From NCBI GenBank assembly GCA_015179025.1, contig WHUX01000060.1, forward strand, positions 1 through 64,000: a stretch of DNA of 64,000 nt. The letters run 5' to 3'. This document shows, in pieces, positions 1-10,581 of this stretch. The notes beneath the pieces are model-generated. The model was not told where the DNA came from. It saw nothing but the letters and a program-made list of their open reading frames with translations, and ran no database searches. Source of the DNA: Terfezia claveryi. Lineage: Eukaryota > Ascomycota > Pezizomycetes > Pezizales > Pezizaceae. The number at the start of each line of letters is the position of its first letter. Position 1 is the stretch's first letter. The position numbers were made by a program, and so were the translations under genes.

Positions 1-540
1 ATCATCTGATCCTCTAGATAGTACTTCCAAATACTATCTAGTACAAAATAGGTTAAGTCTTAACTTAGACTTATATATGTGAAAGTATGTGATAACATGT
101 GAGAGCATATGAAAGCATGTGAAAGCATATGAAATATTAGCAAGGCAGATAGCACACAGAATGTTGTGTGTTTTGAAATGCTTGCTGAGTAAGAAAATAC
201 ATAAGAAATACATTTGTAAGGGAGAGGGTTAGTTATAGGGTATGAGTAAGCTACTTCCTTACATACCTCCCTGTTTATATAAAAACTCTATCCTAGGAAA
301 TAAACAGGGGTCTAGATTTATGTACATTAGTAGTCAACATACAATCCATAATACCTATTGTTCCTATCCTTGTAGGAACTACTACCTTCTACTCCTGTAT
401 TATACTTGATATTATCATACCCTGTTTGAAATCCTTAACAACAGGAATATCATCAAAATACTAACTAATTACCCTTTGTGGTTGTCTTTCTTTAAAGAAA
501 TATCTAAGCATCAATTGAGGTAAGTCCACCTCTTTCTCTT
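1..540. other. Downstream flank of a decayed retroelement; no gene
   Basis: No coding frame can be supported here. The stretch lies beyond the 3' end of the minus-strand pol relic and may include its 3' non-coding region or LTR, but no second LTR copy is in the window to prove that. It contains a perfect 10-bp inverted repeat (14-23 with 32-41, loop 8 nt), a 9-bp inverted repeat flanking a TATA-like stretch (269-277 with 301-309), and a run of near-repeats of GAAAGCATATG around 80-145. Confidence 0.4.
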
Positions 541-713
541 TGCCTTGTCAATCTGACTGCATTAGATGAAACAGGGGGAGCAAGGACCTTCTTCTTTTTA
601 TTATTAATCATTTCCAAGGTTTCTTTCCTTGTCTTATTCTTGCCAAGCTTTTCCTCACCAACCTTTCTCTTTTGTAAGTTGCTTGCTTACTCCCAGTCAA
701 CTAGAATTGTTTT

Positions 714-850
714 TTCAATAACTTATCAACACCATTCGTATATACCCACTCATCATACTTATAAAGCCATCTCTTCCATTTCACCTTGTACTGTAACTTT
801 CCTGTTTTAGGTTGTGACCTGAATTCTAACACTCTTTCTACCTCATACCT
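714..850 (-). pseudogene. Chromodomain remnant of the decayed gypsy pol
   Basis: The minus strand encodes VERVLEFRSQPKTGKLQ followed by YKVKWKRWLYKYDEWVY, which fits the chromodomain pattern: a beta strand, Y-x-V-K-W, then a W-E/D-W-like motif. Chromodomains at the end of integrase define chromoviruses and steer integration toward modified histones. The frame is embedded in otherwise broken sequence. Confidence 0.55.
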
Positions 851-1038
851 ATCTTCCTTAACTGGTCCTGGTGTTCCAGAGTCCTGGAAGGGAACAGTTG
901 TATTGGATTAGAGAAGAAGGGTTTCAGAAGTGAGGTATGGAAGGAATTATTGATATTATTGAGGTCAGGGAAGTCAGTGAAGTCAAGTTTAGCATTTTGA
1001 CTCCATAGTGAATATTTGGCAATAGTGAAGGGGCCTAT

Positions 1039-2080
1039 CTATTTATGGGATAGTTTGGAGGAGTGGTACCTTGCTGGTAGGTTTTTTATTAATAGCATCA
1101 CTTGATCATTGATTTGGTAATTAGGGGAAGCTCTTCTGTATTTGTTGGCTTGCTGAATTTGGTCCTTTTTTGCTTTAGTAAGGTTTTCAGCAACCTGGTA
1201 AAATCTGATTGTAGGGTTTAAATAGGTAGGTATAGGGTGAGGTAGGATAGGTGCAGACAAATTAGGCTGGTATCCTAGCTTGGTAAAGAAAGGAGAATGT
1301 CCTCTTATGGTACTAACTCTTACATTCACCTCTGTTTAAACAGAAGGTGTGGCTTGTACCTAATTCATTCCTGTTCTAGCTTCTTAGCTGCAAACATAGG
1401 AATAATTGTCCTATTCTTTCTTTCACTTATCCATCAGTCTGGGGGTAATATGTGGAAGATGCTTTATGCAAAATTCTATTTTTTTGCATCCAATCTTGAA
1501 ATATAGTAGACATAAACAAGGGGTCTTGGTCAGAAACAATTTTATAAGGAAATCCCACATTAGGCTTAATGAATCTTTCAAAGATATTAATAACTTCTAA
1601 TGTGTCAACATTATCTGCAACAGGTAGTAAAAATGTAAAATCAGAATGCCTGTTAGTCATGACTAATAACTTATGAAATGTCAACATATGAGGCTTAGCA
1701 TCAACAGGAGTTCTATAACCAAGAGTAAATTCAGTATATGAAATCATAATAGGTTCCATACTAAGAAAATCTATAGCCATGCTACCTCATGGCCTAGTAG
1801 GTACATTGAGAGGAGTAAGGAATCCAAGGGGTTTCTGTGTGGATCCTTTGGTGATTTAGCAGGTTTCACAACTCCTTATAAATTCTTTAACCTACTTATA
1901 AAAATCCTGAAAGATGTACTTATTGGTAAACTCATGTACTGTTTTTACAAGGCCTCCATGTCTAGTAGTGGCATGTGCATGTTGGATAAGGGCTTCAGAG
2001 GCAGAGTTACCTTTAACTTGTAGTCCTTTAGGAATAACCATCCTCCAAGTAAAATTCTTCAGCAGGTATATGAACCCATC
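1039..2080 (-). pseudogene. Integrase of the decayed gypsy element
   Basis: Minus-strand translation from about 2040 shows the integrase zinc-binding pattern (HATTRHGG, then RSCETC followed by a stop), then the catalytic core: the first Asp in MAIDFLSM, the second in KIVSDQDPLF, and a YYPQTDG motif just before the expected Glu. An extra stretch of about 24 residues lies between the first core strand and TFHKLLVMTNR. A further open frame (1329-1039) carries the C-terminal helix region ending IKNLPARYHSSKLSHK, typical of the segment before a chromodomain. Stops at about 1937, 1874 and 1793, and the split frames, show that it is dead. Integrase inserts the cDNA copy into chromosomes. Confidence 0.7.
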
Positions 2081-3121
2081 CTATTCCTTTGCTATAGGTA
2101 CCTGCTCACCCTTTCTGATCCTTAAATACAGTGGTCCATACACGGTATCTTTTTCCATCTCTTCTCTATAATGCCATTCCAACTTATGATCTCTTATCCA
2201 TTCAGCAATTACTAAATCTGGTTCCATGCTCTTTTTATCATCATTCTGGACTCCTAGTATCTTTTTTAGGTAGTCACTGTTGTAGAAAGGCTTATTAAGG
2301 GCCTTCAGGTTATTTTTCCTAGTGTTACAAGAGCTGACAAAGTTTTTGTTCAGGTTGTGGTAACCAAGACAATACTTGCATCTTGGTATCTCTTTTCCTC
2401 CTATGGTAGTGACTTTTAGGAGTCCTGGGTATAGATGAGACCAGTAGCCATCTTGGTTGTATATGCTGTATTTTTTGATGGTCTGTTTTGGTAGTGGATA
2501 AAGTTTGTTGTCAAGGGGGTATTTATTGCTGAAGTGAGTGGTTTCTATGCAGTTGGTGCATCTGGGAGGAGGAAATTTGATACTTCTGGAGCAATCCTCC
2601 TTAAAATATCCAAATGCCCAACATTTGTCATGAAGATTAATACCAAGATCTTTGTTGTTGCATTGGGAATGTGTGTGGCCATTTTTACTACATTGGGAAC
2701 AAAACTCTTTAGACTGAGTTTTGCTGGAGGAAGATGGGAGGATTAGATCCTCAAGGGAGGTGTTAGGAAGGGTGCTGACAGAGGATGCAGGTGAGGCTGC
2801 TAGAGGAAGAGGAGGCTGGAAGTACACCTTCTTGTTGTCTGCCTTATCCTTGCACTTAGGTAAGGCTGCCCTTCTCTTCAAAGTACCTTCAAGAGTGGGG
2901 TTCCACTCCTGAAGGTTTCCCACAACCACAGAACCCCTGTCAGCCCTTCTCAAGGACTGTTCCATCGGTTTTGTAGTCATGGGTTCCCTGGCTCTTTCCC
3001 ATTCCTCAGGTTCATTTGAGTCAAAGGATTGATCCATAAGGGTCCATTCCTGTAGGTCCTCTGCCTCAGGGGCAGCAAGAGTGGAAGGAGAGGATGTACT
3101 AGGTCTTTTGTTAATTACCAC
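2081..3121 (-). pseudogene. CCHC-knuckle linker region of the decayed gypsy pol
   Basis: This 346-aa open frame lies between RNase H and integrase of the same element. Its first half is Ser/Pro-rich and charged. Around 2700-2660 it has a canonical zinc knuckle (C-x2-C-x4-H-x4-C in CSQCSKNGHTHSQC), then a CTNC...H motif whose fourth Cys appears as Tyr, then a C-x2-C-x4-H-x6-C motif. The C-terminal part (LVIAEWIRDHKLEWHYREE) resembles the connector that usually precedes the integrase zinc domain. A gag-like nucleic-acid-binding module inside pol is unusual. The first residue in the frame need not be a true start, because pol is one polyprotein. The knuckles would be expected to bind RNA or DNA, which is an inference. 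Confidence 0.6.
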
Positions 3122-3659
3122 TTCAAACTTGGGTTTTCTTGTAACTGACCTTCCTCTCTCTTCATCCTCTTATTGTTGCTGTTGGGCTTGGGCTCTGGTG
3201 GTAGTGGCAGCAGTTTGGACTACTGCTGGCTCCTACTGGAGCTATCTGAGCCTAAAATTTCTTTGTGATCTGTTAGATTCATCAGGTTCAGGGTCATCCT
3301 CAACTGTGGCTTTGTACCTTTCAGCCTCAAAGACTGCATTTAGGCCTTCTCTGTCATGCCAGATAGGCCTGGTGCTATCAACCTCCTACACCTGTCTTAG
3401 TGGGAGATTGGTTGTACTGATTTGGAGAGGAGGGAGTCTCCTTCTCCTTTAGATGGTATTGGGAGATTGTTTCCCAAGGATTGGTGGAGACACTGGTCTG
3501 CTAGTAGCTCCTCTGATCCTAAGCTGCTGTGAGGAAGGCATTGGTAGTGATGGAGAATATGGGGGAGGTGTTTTCTTGAAAGTTTGTATGGAAACAGATA
3601 GGTGGTTGCTTACTACTAGATGTTGTAGTAAAGAAGCTGTGTGATGAGAAGACTATCCA

Positions 3660-4540
3660 GTAGAGGAGGAATTAGAGGAACTATATACTCCTCTAGACAG
3701 TATATCTACTATATGGTTGTTCTTGCTCTGAATATATTCTAGGGTTAGGTTTAACTGACTCATAGTGTCTTGCCACCTTCTCTTTATCTGACTTTCAGGG
3801 ATACTATCCATAAATATGACTAAGGGTTTGTGATCTATTTGGATGATTACTTTGTAACCCTATAGTTCAGACCTGAAATACCTCAGTGAGTCAACAATTA
3901 CTAATAATTCCTTATCAGTTGTTGTATAATTCATTTGTTCATCATTTAATTTCCTAGAGTGAAACTCTGCTGGCCTGATAACACCATTCTCCATTTGGCT
4001 AATCCATCCTGAGATCCCTGTATTACTGGCATCTGTAACTAAATAGATTGGAAGGCCTGAGTCATAATTAATTGGCTTAAGCACTTTATTGCTCATTATT
4101 AGCTCTTTAACTCTCACAAATGACTCATTATGTAAAGGAGTCCACATGTGCTTCTTTGTTAACCCTTGCAATTCTGATAGTCGTTTGGCTACAGCTCCTA
4201 ATTCTGGACAAAACCTTCTTAAGTAATTAACTATCCCTAGAAATTTCTGTAATTTCTTCTTTGAGTTAGGGATAGAGTAATTTGCTATTGAGTTGATTTT
4301 TTCTGTATCCATTTCTAACCCTTGCTTGGTGACAATGAATTCTAGTACTTTCAGCCTTGGAGCAAGGATCTGGCATTTCTTTTTGTTGAAGAAAAACTTT
4401 TCCCTGGCCAATATTCTGCAGATCCCTAGATGATTTGTAAAGGTGCTATGTTTTACTAATTCATGTGCATGCCTAATATTGTGATACTCATCTGCTAGAT
4501 CAGCTGCTGAAATATATTCCTTGCTAGCTATCCAGTCCAA
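3660..4540 (-). pseudogene. Reverse transcriptase (C-terminal part) and RNase H of the decayed gypsy element
   Basis: The open frame 4540-3860 (226 aa) begins after the catalytic YxDD motif. It contains the thumb/connection region (LEFIVTKQGLEMD, then NYLRRFCPELGAVAKRLSEL) and the first part of RNase H (LVTDASNTGISG, then TTTDKELLVIVDSLRYFR). A TAG stop at 3860-3862 sits where this family usually has Gln. Beyond it the RNase H frame continues (IDHKPL, then NHIVDILSR, the H-x3-D-x-LSR ending) down to about 3660. The loss of the palm plus in-frame stops makes it non-functional. RNase H would have removed the RNA strand during reverse transcription in the intact element. Confidence 0.75.
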
Positions 4541-4546
4541 TATTTA

Positions 4547-5685
4547 TGTTATGGACGGAGGTTATGGACGGAGGTTGTGAGGGGATTCCCGCGTCGACGC
4601 GGTAAACGATGTTGCAGGTGGTGGACGCGAGTGTCGAGGTATCGCATACGTAGGGAGCCTTACGTGTGTGATCGGGTGTCTAGGGACTTCGGGCGAAACC
4701 AAAGTCGAGCGAGGTGTCAAAGTCAAGGTCAAGAAGACGAGGTAGTCTAAGCTACACTCAAAAACTGGGGTGCAGATATATTCGTATAACAACTAGGTAT
4801 AGGAGAGTAGACAAGTTGTTGCGTGGAGAAGAAGGAAATAGAATACAGATGGCAAGAACAGGCTTCTTTTATAGAGATCCTGTCTCCATCTCGAACAACA
4901 CCTTTTTGGCTAACACAACGGTCTAGATAAAGCATAACGGAAGATAAACACGCAAGCCAGCTCACGGATACACGGATCCTGTGAGATCATCGAGAACAAG
5001 GCGTCTGGCAATAACGGATAACAGGCATGCAAACCAACTAACAGAAGATGAACACGTAAGCCAGCTCACGGATACACGGATCCTGTGAGATCGTCGAGAA
5101 CGAGGCGTCTGGCAATAACGGATAACGCTAGTGCGAACAGAAGACCTGAAGAATTGTACATAAACAAAGGTGAAATTTCTGATAAGCTAAAGAAAGAGTT
5201 TTGAGCGAGAGCAGGTTGTTCCCAATCTGAGAGTCGTGCCAGTTTTGGTTCGACTCTCAAATAAGGTCTAGGTCAAAATAGGGTTCGAGGGTTTCCGAAG
5301 TATTTCCTAAATCTGAGAGTCGTGCCAGTTTTGGTTCGACTCTCAAATAAGGTTTGGGTCAAAATAGGGTTCGAGGGTTTCCGGGGTATTTCCTAAATCT
5401 GAGAGTCGTGCCAGTTTTGGTTCGACTCTCAAATAAGGTTCGGGTCAAAATAAGGTTCGAGGTTTTCCAGGGTATTTTCTAGTTTGAGAGTCGTACCAGT
5501 TTTGGTTCGACTCTCAAGTGTCAAATCCATAAGCGAGCGACTAGGACTTCCGGGATGCGGTCGGATGTCAGCTAGCCAGGAGAGGCAGAGTCGAGAACAT
5601 AGTCACATGATATACTTTGGCAAGTGCGTGGGTTGCCGGCGATATCGATCGGGGTCAGGATCGTGATTCGAGAGGGTTCGTAACA
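4547..5685 (-). repeat. 3' LTR of the gypsy element
   Basis: This 1139-bp long terminal repeat pairs with 10803-11941. It contains two internal tandem arrays: a duplication of about 105 bp (around 4945-5130, marked by GCCAGCTCACGGATACACGG at both copies) and four copies of an 86-bp hairpin-bearing unit (5229-5520). It ends TAACA on the plus strand, next to the polypurine tract. Differences from the other LTR are mainly C/T and G/A transitions. Confidence 0.92.
5229..5520. repeat. Four tandem 86-bp units with hairpins inside the LTR
   Basis: Units start at 5229, 5315, 5401 and 5486. Each opens with an inverted repeat GAGAGTCG...CGACTCTC separated by 14 nt, and the stem extends to 10 bp in the last unit (TTGAGAGTCG with CGACTCTCAA). 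The same four-unit array occurs in the other LTR (11485-11780) and in the inserted LTR fragment (9124-9415). Confidence 0.9.
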
Positions 5686-5750
5686 GTAGCTCCCTCTTCC
5701 AAGGATGAGCTCCTGCGAATCCAAAGCAGGATACCAAGTTCAAATTCCAC

Positions 5751-6866
5751 TCATTTAGGTAGAGTGTGAGGACGTGGTTTCGAGGGGTATGCAGTGTGGA
5801 ATTTTTTCACAACACTAGGCGCATTCGAAAACATATCGGCAGGTTCCCAGGTAAGCTCGTCATAGCCTACCCAACAGGCAAGGTATTCTAGTGTGCGACC
5901 GCGGAAACGAGAGTCGACGATTTCGTCTACTTTCCATTTGGGTTCATTCTCAATGATCACAGGTGGTGGGGGAGGCTGGATTTGACCCGGAAGGGGGTCC
6001 GTGGAGGCAGGTTCGAGGAGTGAGACATGAAAAACGGGATGGATTTTTATAGATGCGGGGAGGTCGAGTTTATAGGCATGGGAGGAGACCTTCTGGATTA
6101 TCCGGAATTTTCCCAACTTCTTGAAGTCAAGTTTTGTCGATAGGCGAGTTGTTTTAACATGTCGACGAAATAACCACACTTGATCCCCTATTTCAAACTT
6201 AGGGGCCGAAATCCGAGATTTATTAGCTTGTTCGGAGTAGGTAGGTTGTGCCCAGATCATTTCTGATCGAAGATGGGCGTCCAGCTCAGCAAGGCGGTCC
6301 GCGTATTCTTTGATCACTTGGGGGGCGGGTAGCTTGGCAGCAGGGTTCGTGGTGATCTGGTATTTGGGATTTTCACCGTACATAGCCTGAAATGGGGTGA
6401 TACCTAGGGTCGAGGATAAGGTATTGTTGTAGGAAAACTCGGCCATGGTGAGTAATTTGGACCAGTTGTCTTGTTGATAATTACAGTAAGCCCACAAGTA
6501 TTGTTCTGCGATGGCATTGATTTGTTCCATTTGTCCATCAGTCTGGGGGTGGAAGGCTGTTGAAACCTTCTGTTGAATCCCAATGAGGGAGGTCAAGGAG
6601 CGAGTGAATTCGGATACGAATTGAGTGCCACGGTCTGAGACAATCGAATCGGGAATTCCGTGTAGGTGAAAGACATTATCAAAGAAGAGCTTAGCAATCT
6701 GCTTAGAATTGGCGTCCGTGTTGGTAGGTATATAGTGTGCCATTTTTGACAATCGGTCAACTACAACCAATAAGGCATCGAATCCATTTGAGACAGGAAG
6801 GCCAGTAACAAGGTCCAAGGAGACAGATGACCACTTCCGAAATGGAACTTGAAGTGGTTTTAACAA
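5751..6866 (-). pseudogene. Integrase core and chromodomain of the gypsy element
   Basis: This 371-aa open frame is the C-terminal part of pol. It starts inside the integrase core. The core Asp residues are in SLDLVTGLP and IVSDRGTQF, with Glu expected after HPQTDGQMEQIN. It continues through the GPY/F-like segment (FEIGDQVWLFRRHVKTTRLSTK, HPVFHVSLLEP) and ends in a chromodomain (KWKVDEIVDSRFRGRTLEYLACWVGY, TWEPADMF). The frame is cut off from the upstream zinc-binding part by a TAG at 6939-6941. The sequence KMR-stop-TIARYF has the stop at the usual Gln position. Confidence 0.85.
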
Positions 6867-6938
6867 TCCATAGGGAGCATGGCGAGCTGGTTTAATCCGG
6901 GCGCAGGTATCACAATTTCGAAAGTATCGAGCTATGGT

Positions 6939-7353
6939 CTAGCGCATCTTTGGCCACCAGTAGTCTCGTGATACTAATTCATAGGTGGCTGCTTGACCGG
7001 GGTGTCCCACAGCTGGGTGGTCATGGTAGGTACGGAAAATGCGGAGGTGTATTTCCGGGGAGTCAGGAACATAAACTAGACCATTAACGAGTATAAGTCC
7101 CTCTGAGAGCTGACATTCAGCCAAAGGGATTATCGGGTGTTTTCTGGCGCCGTTCTTGAGGGCGTGCATAATCTCGAGAGCGAGCTTGTCAGTCTTGAGG
7201 GTGGCAAGAATGTCTTCGTTGTTAACGATTGAGGCTGCAGAAAGCGAAAATTTCTCGGCGGGTATTAGGGCCTGTGTTGGGCGAGCACGACCATCCCCTT
7301 CCTCAGGGAGGTCTCCAGATCTCCTGGTGAGTGCATCGGCTTTGGTGTTCTAG
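6939..7353 (-). pseudogene. RNase H end and integrase zinc domain of the gypsy element
   Basis: Between two TAG stops, the frame carries the end of RNase H (NTKADALTRR) and the connector, then the integrase zinc-binding part (TYHDHPAVGHPG, then RNCDTC just beyond the second stop). The continuous open part is 7169-6939 from its first Met. The stops at 7350-7352 and 6939-6941 are both TAG in place of an expected CAG, which is a CpA-to-TpA change. Confidence 0.75.
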
Positions 7354-8771
7354 GTGCCAGGTCTGAAGACAATCTTGAAGTTATATTGGGCTATTTCCTG
7401 TGCCCAACGAGCTTGTCGGCATGAAAGCAAGGCTTTGGAGGTAAAGCTCTGTAGGTTGTGATGGTCGGTGAGGATAGTGAACGGTCGTGGGAGCTGGTGT
7501 AAGTAGATGTGCCATTTTTCAAGAGCCAGAATGATTGCTAGCAATTCCTTATCTCCAATGCCATAATTGCATTCAGCGGGTGACATTTTTTCCGAAATAA
7601 ATGCAACTGGGTGCAGAACAAATTTCCCATCTTTTGGGTATTTTTGTGACAGGATTCCGGAGGTGACATAATCTGAGGCGTCCGTTTCGACCAAGGTTTC
7701 GAGCTCAGGGTCGAAATGGCGGAGGATGGGTGTGGAGGTGAAGGTTTCCTTGAGAAGTTTAAAAACCTCTTCACATGAAGAATTCCAAACAAAAGGAACA
7801 TCTTTTCGAAGCAAGTTAAAAAGAGGTTGGCAAAGAGCAGAATACTTATTGATAAACCTGCGGTAAAAATTGGCAAATCTAAGAAAACACTGGATATCCT
7901 TAACAGAACGAGGGGTCTCCCAATTAAGAACTGCATTAACCTTCTCGGGGTCCATTTCCAAGCCATACTCAGAGATGATAAATCCCAAGAATGAGGTTTT
8001 CTCAACCAAGAATTCGTATTTCTCTGGTTTTATAAATAACCTAGATTCCTTGAGTTTTTGGAGAACCTTTCGCACCTGTTCCTTATGTTCTTTTAGATTC
8101 TTTGAGTAAATCAAAATGTCGTCAATGTAGCATACACAGAAGATATCGAGGTATTCACGGAGGGTATCATTCATGAATCGTTGAGCGGTAGCAGGGGCAT
8201 TAGTCAACCCAAAGGGCATAACTAGAAATTCAAAAAGTCCGTACCGAGTGCGGAAGGCAGTTTTCCACTCATCACCTTCTTTAATTTGGATTTGGTTGAA
8301 GCATGCATGTAAATCGAGGCGTGTAAAGTATTTGCATCCTCGAATCTGGTTCAGGGTTTCTTCGATGCGAGGTAGTGGGTTTCTATCCTTAATCGTGATA
8401 TCATTTAGAGCACGGTAGTCGACACATAGATGTAAGGAACCATCCTTTTTTTTGACAAATAGGACCGGAGAGGCTGCAGAAGAAGTACTGGCTCGTATGA
8501 AGGATTTGGATAAATTCTCGTCGATCCATTTGCATACTTCCTTGAGTTCTGAGTTAGACATAAAGTACATGCGGCCAAAAGGAGGTTTGGCTCCTTCTTG
8601 CAAAGGGATAGCATGGTCAACGTATCGATGTGGGGGTAGTATTCGAGCTTCTTTTTCTGAAAAGAGAGCAAGATAATCATGATATTCAGAAGGAACCAAT
8701 TTAGGAAAGGGCTGTTTTGAGCCCGGTATTAGTCCCGTTGGTAAAGAAGGATATTTTAGTCCTATCATCAT
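7350..8771 (-). pseudogene. Reverse transcriptase and RNase H of the gypsy element
   Basis: This 473-aa open frame contains all RT landmarks: LFVKKKDGSLHLCVDYRALN, the catalytic CYIDDILIYS, FLGFIISEYGLEMD, and then RNase H (ETDASDYVTSGILS, GIGDKELLAIILALEKW, LTDHHNL). It ends at a TAG directly after VFRPGT, where intact relatives read on into ALTRR. Protease does not precede it in frame. Upstream sequence is a displaced piece of gag (9003-8701), so the normal gag-protease-RT order is broken. Confidence 0.85.
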
Positions 8772-8880
8772 AGGCTAAAATTGTCGCGTGAGTTGCAAAC
8801 TCAGCATGGTAAGAGGAATAATTGTGGTCTCCTTGGCGGAGATTAAGCAATTTGCGTTCTGCAGTGGCGCGAGCATCGGG
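8701..8880 (-). pseudogene. Displaced C-terminal piece of gag
   Basis: The frame reads DPDARATAERKLLNLRQG, then HNYSSYHAEFATHATILAYDD, a retrotransposon gag capsid segment. This should follow the gag N-terminal piece that ends AYDDPDTRA at about 10150, but 1.27 kb of protease and LTR sequence lies between them. Its 3' end overlaps the start of the RT frame in a different phase. Confidence 0.65.
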
Positions 8881-9442
8881 ATCGTCGAGAACAAGGCGTC
8901 TGGCAATAATGGATAACAGGCATGCAAACCAACTAACAGAAGATGAACACGCAAGCCAGCTCACGGATACACAGATCCTGTGAGATCGTCGAGAACGAGG
9001 CATCTGGCAATAACGGATAATACTGGTGCAAACAGAAGACCTGAAGAATTGTACATAAGCGAAGGTGAAATTTCTGATAAGCTAAAGAAAGAGTTTTGAG
9101 CGAGAGTAGGTTGTTCCCAATCTGAGAGTTGTGCCAGTTTTGGTTCGACTCTCAAATAAGGTCTGGGTCAAAATAGGGTTCGAGGGTTTCCGGAGTATTT
9201 CCTAAATCTGAGAGTCGTGCCAGTTTTGGTTCGACTCTCAAATAAGGTTTGGGTCAAAATAGGGTTCGAGGGTTTCCGGGGTATTTCCTAAATCTGAGAG
9301 TCGTGCCAGTTTTGGTTCGACTCTCAAATAAGGTTTGGGTCAAAATAAGGTTCGAGGTTTTCCAGGGTATTTCCTAGTTTGAGAGTCGTGCCAGTTTTGG
9401 TTCAACTCTCAAGTGTCAAATCCATAAGCGAGCGACTAGGAC
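8880..9442 (-). repeat. LTR-derived fragment inserted in the coding region
   Basis: These 563 bp match the LTR interior (compare 4985-5548): GATCGTCGAGAAC at one end, all four 86-bp hairpin units (9124, 9210, 9296, 9381), and AGCGACTAGGAC at the other. Neither LTR terminus is present, so it is not a solo LTR insertion. It is joined to gag sequence on one side and to protease sequence on the other. Confidence 0.88.
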
Positions 9443-10457
9443 GTTGACGAGGCATATATTGCTGCAATATAGAGGTGAGCATCCGGGTCCTTGATAGCAA
9501 CCCGAAAAGCTGCTCTGGAAATAATTGATATCCGAAGTGGGTTAGTCGCGAGAGGTGTTTTCAGAGGGCGGGTTGGTAGGCAATGGGCATGGCAAAATCC
9601 GGAGGCGAAGGCGATGGTATTAACTGACCAGTCAATCGTTGGGTTGTGTCGCCTAAGCCATGTTTTTCCTACAATCAAGTCCCACCCGGCTAACTTGGTA
9701 ACATGGAATGTGAGGGTTTCTTGATGTTGGTCGATAGAGAGTTTCAAGGTGCAAGTGTGTGTGATTTTTCCGATAGGTGAGGGTTTCCCATCAGCAAGTA
9801 TGAGATCTTCCAGCTTGTTTTTCACGTTCAATGGCAAGTTTATGTTCATGGCATAGTCAATATCGATAAACTGGGAGCTAGCTCCCGAGTCTACCATGCA
9901 CGTGGCAGAAAGCTCTTCATTGACTATACACGGCAAAGCAAGTGGGTCTTCAGACCCCAAATCATGACAATTAGCAGAAAGCACAGCAATTCTAGAAATT
10001 CGCAACGCATTCGCAAGGCGCCATCGGCGAGCTAGTCGTTGACGGGACTTATGAGAAACCAAAGGTAATACATAACCAGTACCTTCTAAGTGGACTTCCT
10101 TCAAAACAGAAAATGAATTAAACACATGGACAGGGTCATGGACAGGATTGATGGCGCGAGTATCGGGATCGTCGTAGGCATTTTTCAATGCCTTAGCAAA
10201 GGCTTTATAAGTAGGGAAATCAACGGTCCCACTTGTTTTGTTGAGGTAGGGCTCAAACCAATCGGCAGCAGATCCAGAGAGGTAGGAAGCAGTATAGGCA
10301 ATTTTGGCTGCTTCACTAGTATATCGAGAGGGATTGGAGGAGAACACCAAAGAAAGCTTAGTGAGAAATCGAGTGAATTTTGATCGAGTGCCATCGAAAT
10401 TCTCAGGCTCATGGACTTTAGGGGTACGAGTGGAGGTAGGCGCTGAAGCGCGGTCAT
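9436..10457 (-). pseudogene. Gag N-terminal part fused to retroviral-type aspartyl protease
   Basis: The minus strand reads HEPENFDGTRSKFTRFL, then AYTASYLSGSAADWFEPYL, the retrotransposon gag fold, down to AYDDPDTRA. It then jumps to a segment ending in a pepsin-like protease: ATCMVDSGASSQFIDID holds the catalytic D-S-G motif, and WDLIVGKTWLRRHNP is the usual following strand. The rest of gag and its CCHC knuckle are absent. The frame ends at 9436 in inserted LTR sequence. The protease would have cleaved the Gag-Pol polyprotein. Confidence 0.75.
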
Positions 10458-10581
10458 GGAGGAGGCTTGGGAGGGTTAAGCCATATTAATATCCGCAGTT
10501 ATAATAGATCCAGAGTGACTCAGTTGAGGTAGAAGTGCCTATGAGTGGTTGAGTGAAAGTTGATGGTACTCCGCGTGCTGA

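Larger units (their letters stand above)
540..4540 (-). mobile_element. Decayed Ty3/gypsy chromovirus, 5' truncated
   Basis: The minus strand reads, from 4540 downwards, the C-terminal part of a reverse transcriptase, RNase H, a long linker with CCHC knuckles, an integrase with a zinc-binding H-H-C-C region and D-D-E core, and a chromodomain near 714-850. That order is the Ty3/gypsy chromovirus order. The reading frame is interrupted by many stops, several of them TAG or TAA where the family has Gln, as expected for C-to-T change. The catalytic palm of the reverse transcriptase and the gag and protease are missing: the copy stops at 4540, next to the LTR of the second element. No LTR pair is visible, so it is a truncated relic. 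Confidence 0.8.

Noticed and set aside
5229..5520. Regularly spaced palindromic repeats resembling a CRISPR array
   Set aside because: The spacers are as conserved as the repeats, the array lies inside both LTRs, and the host is a eukaryote. It is a tandem duplication.
5699..5752. tRNA-like sequence with a GTTCAAATTCC arm beside the LTR
   Set aside because: No matching acceptor stem or D arm, and the position is that of the polypurine tract of the element.
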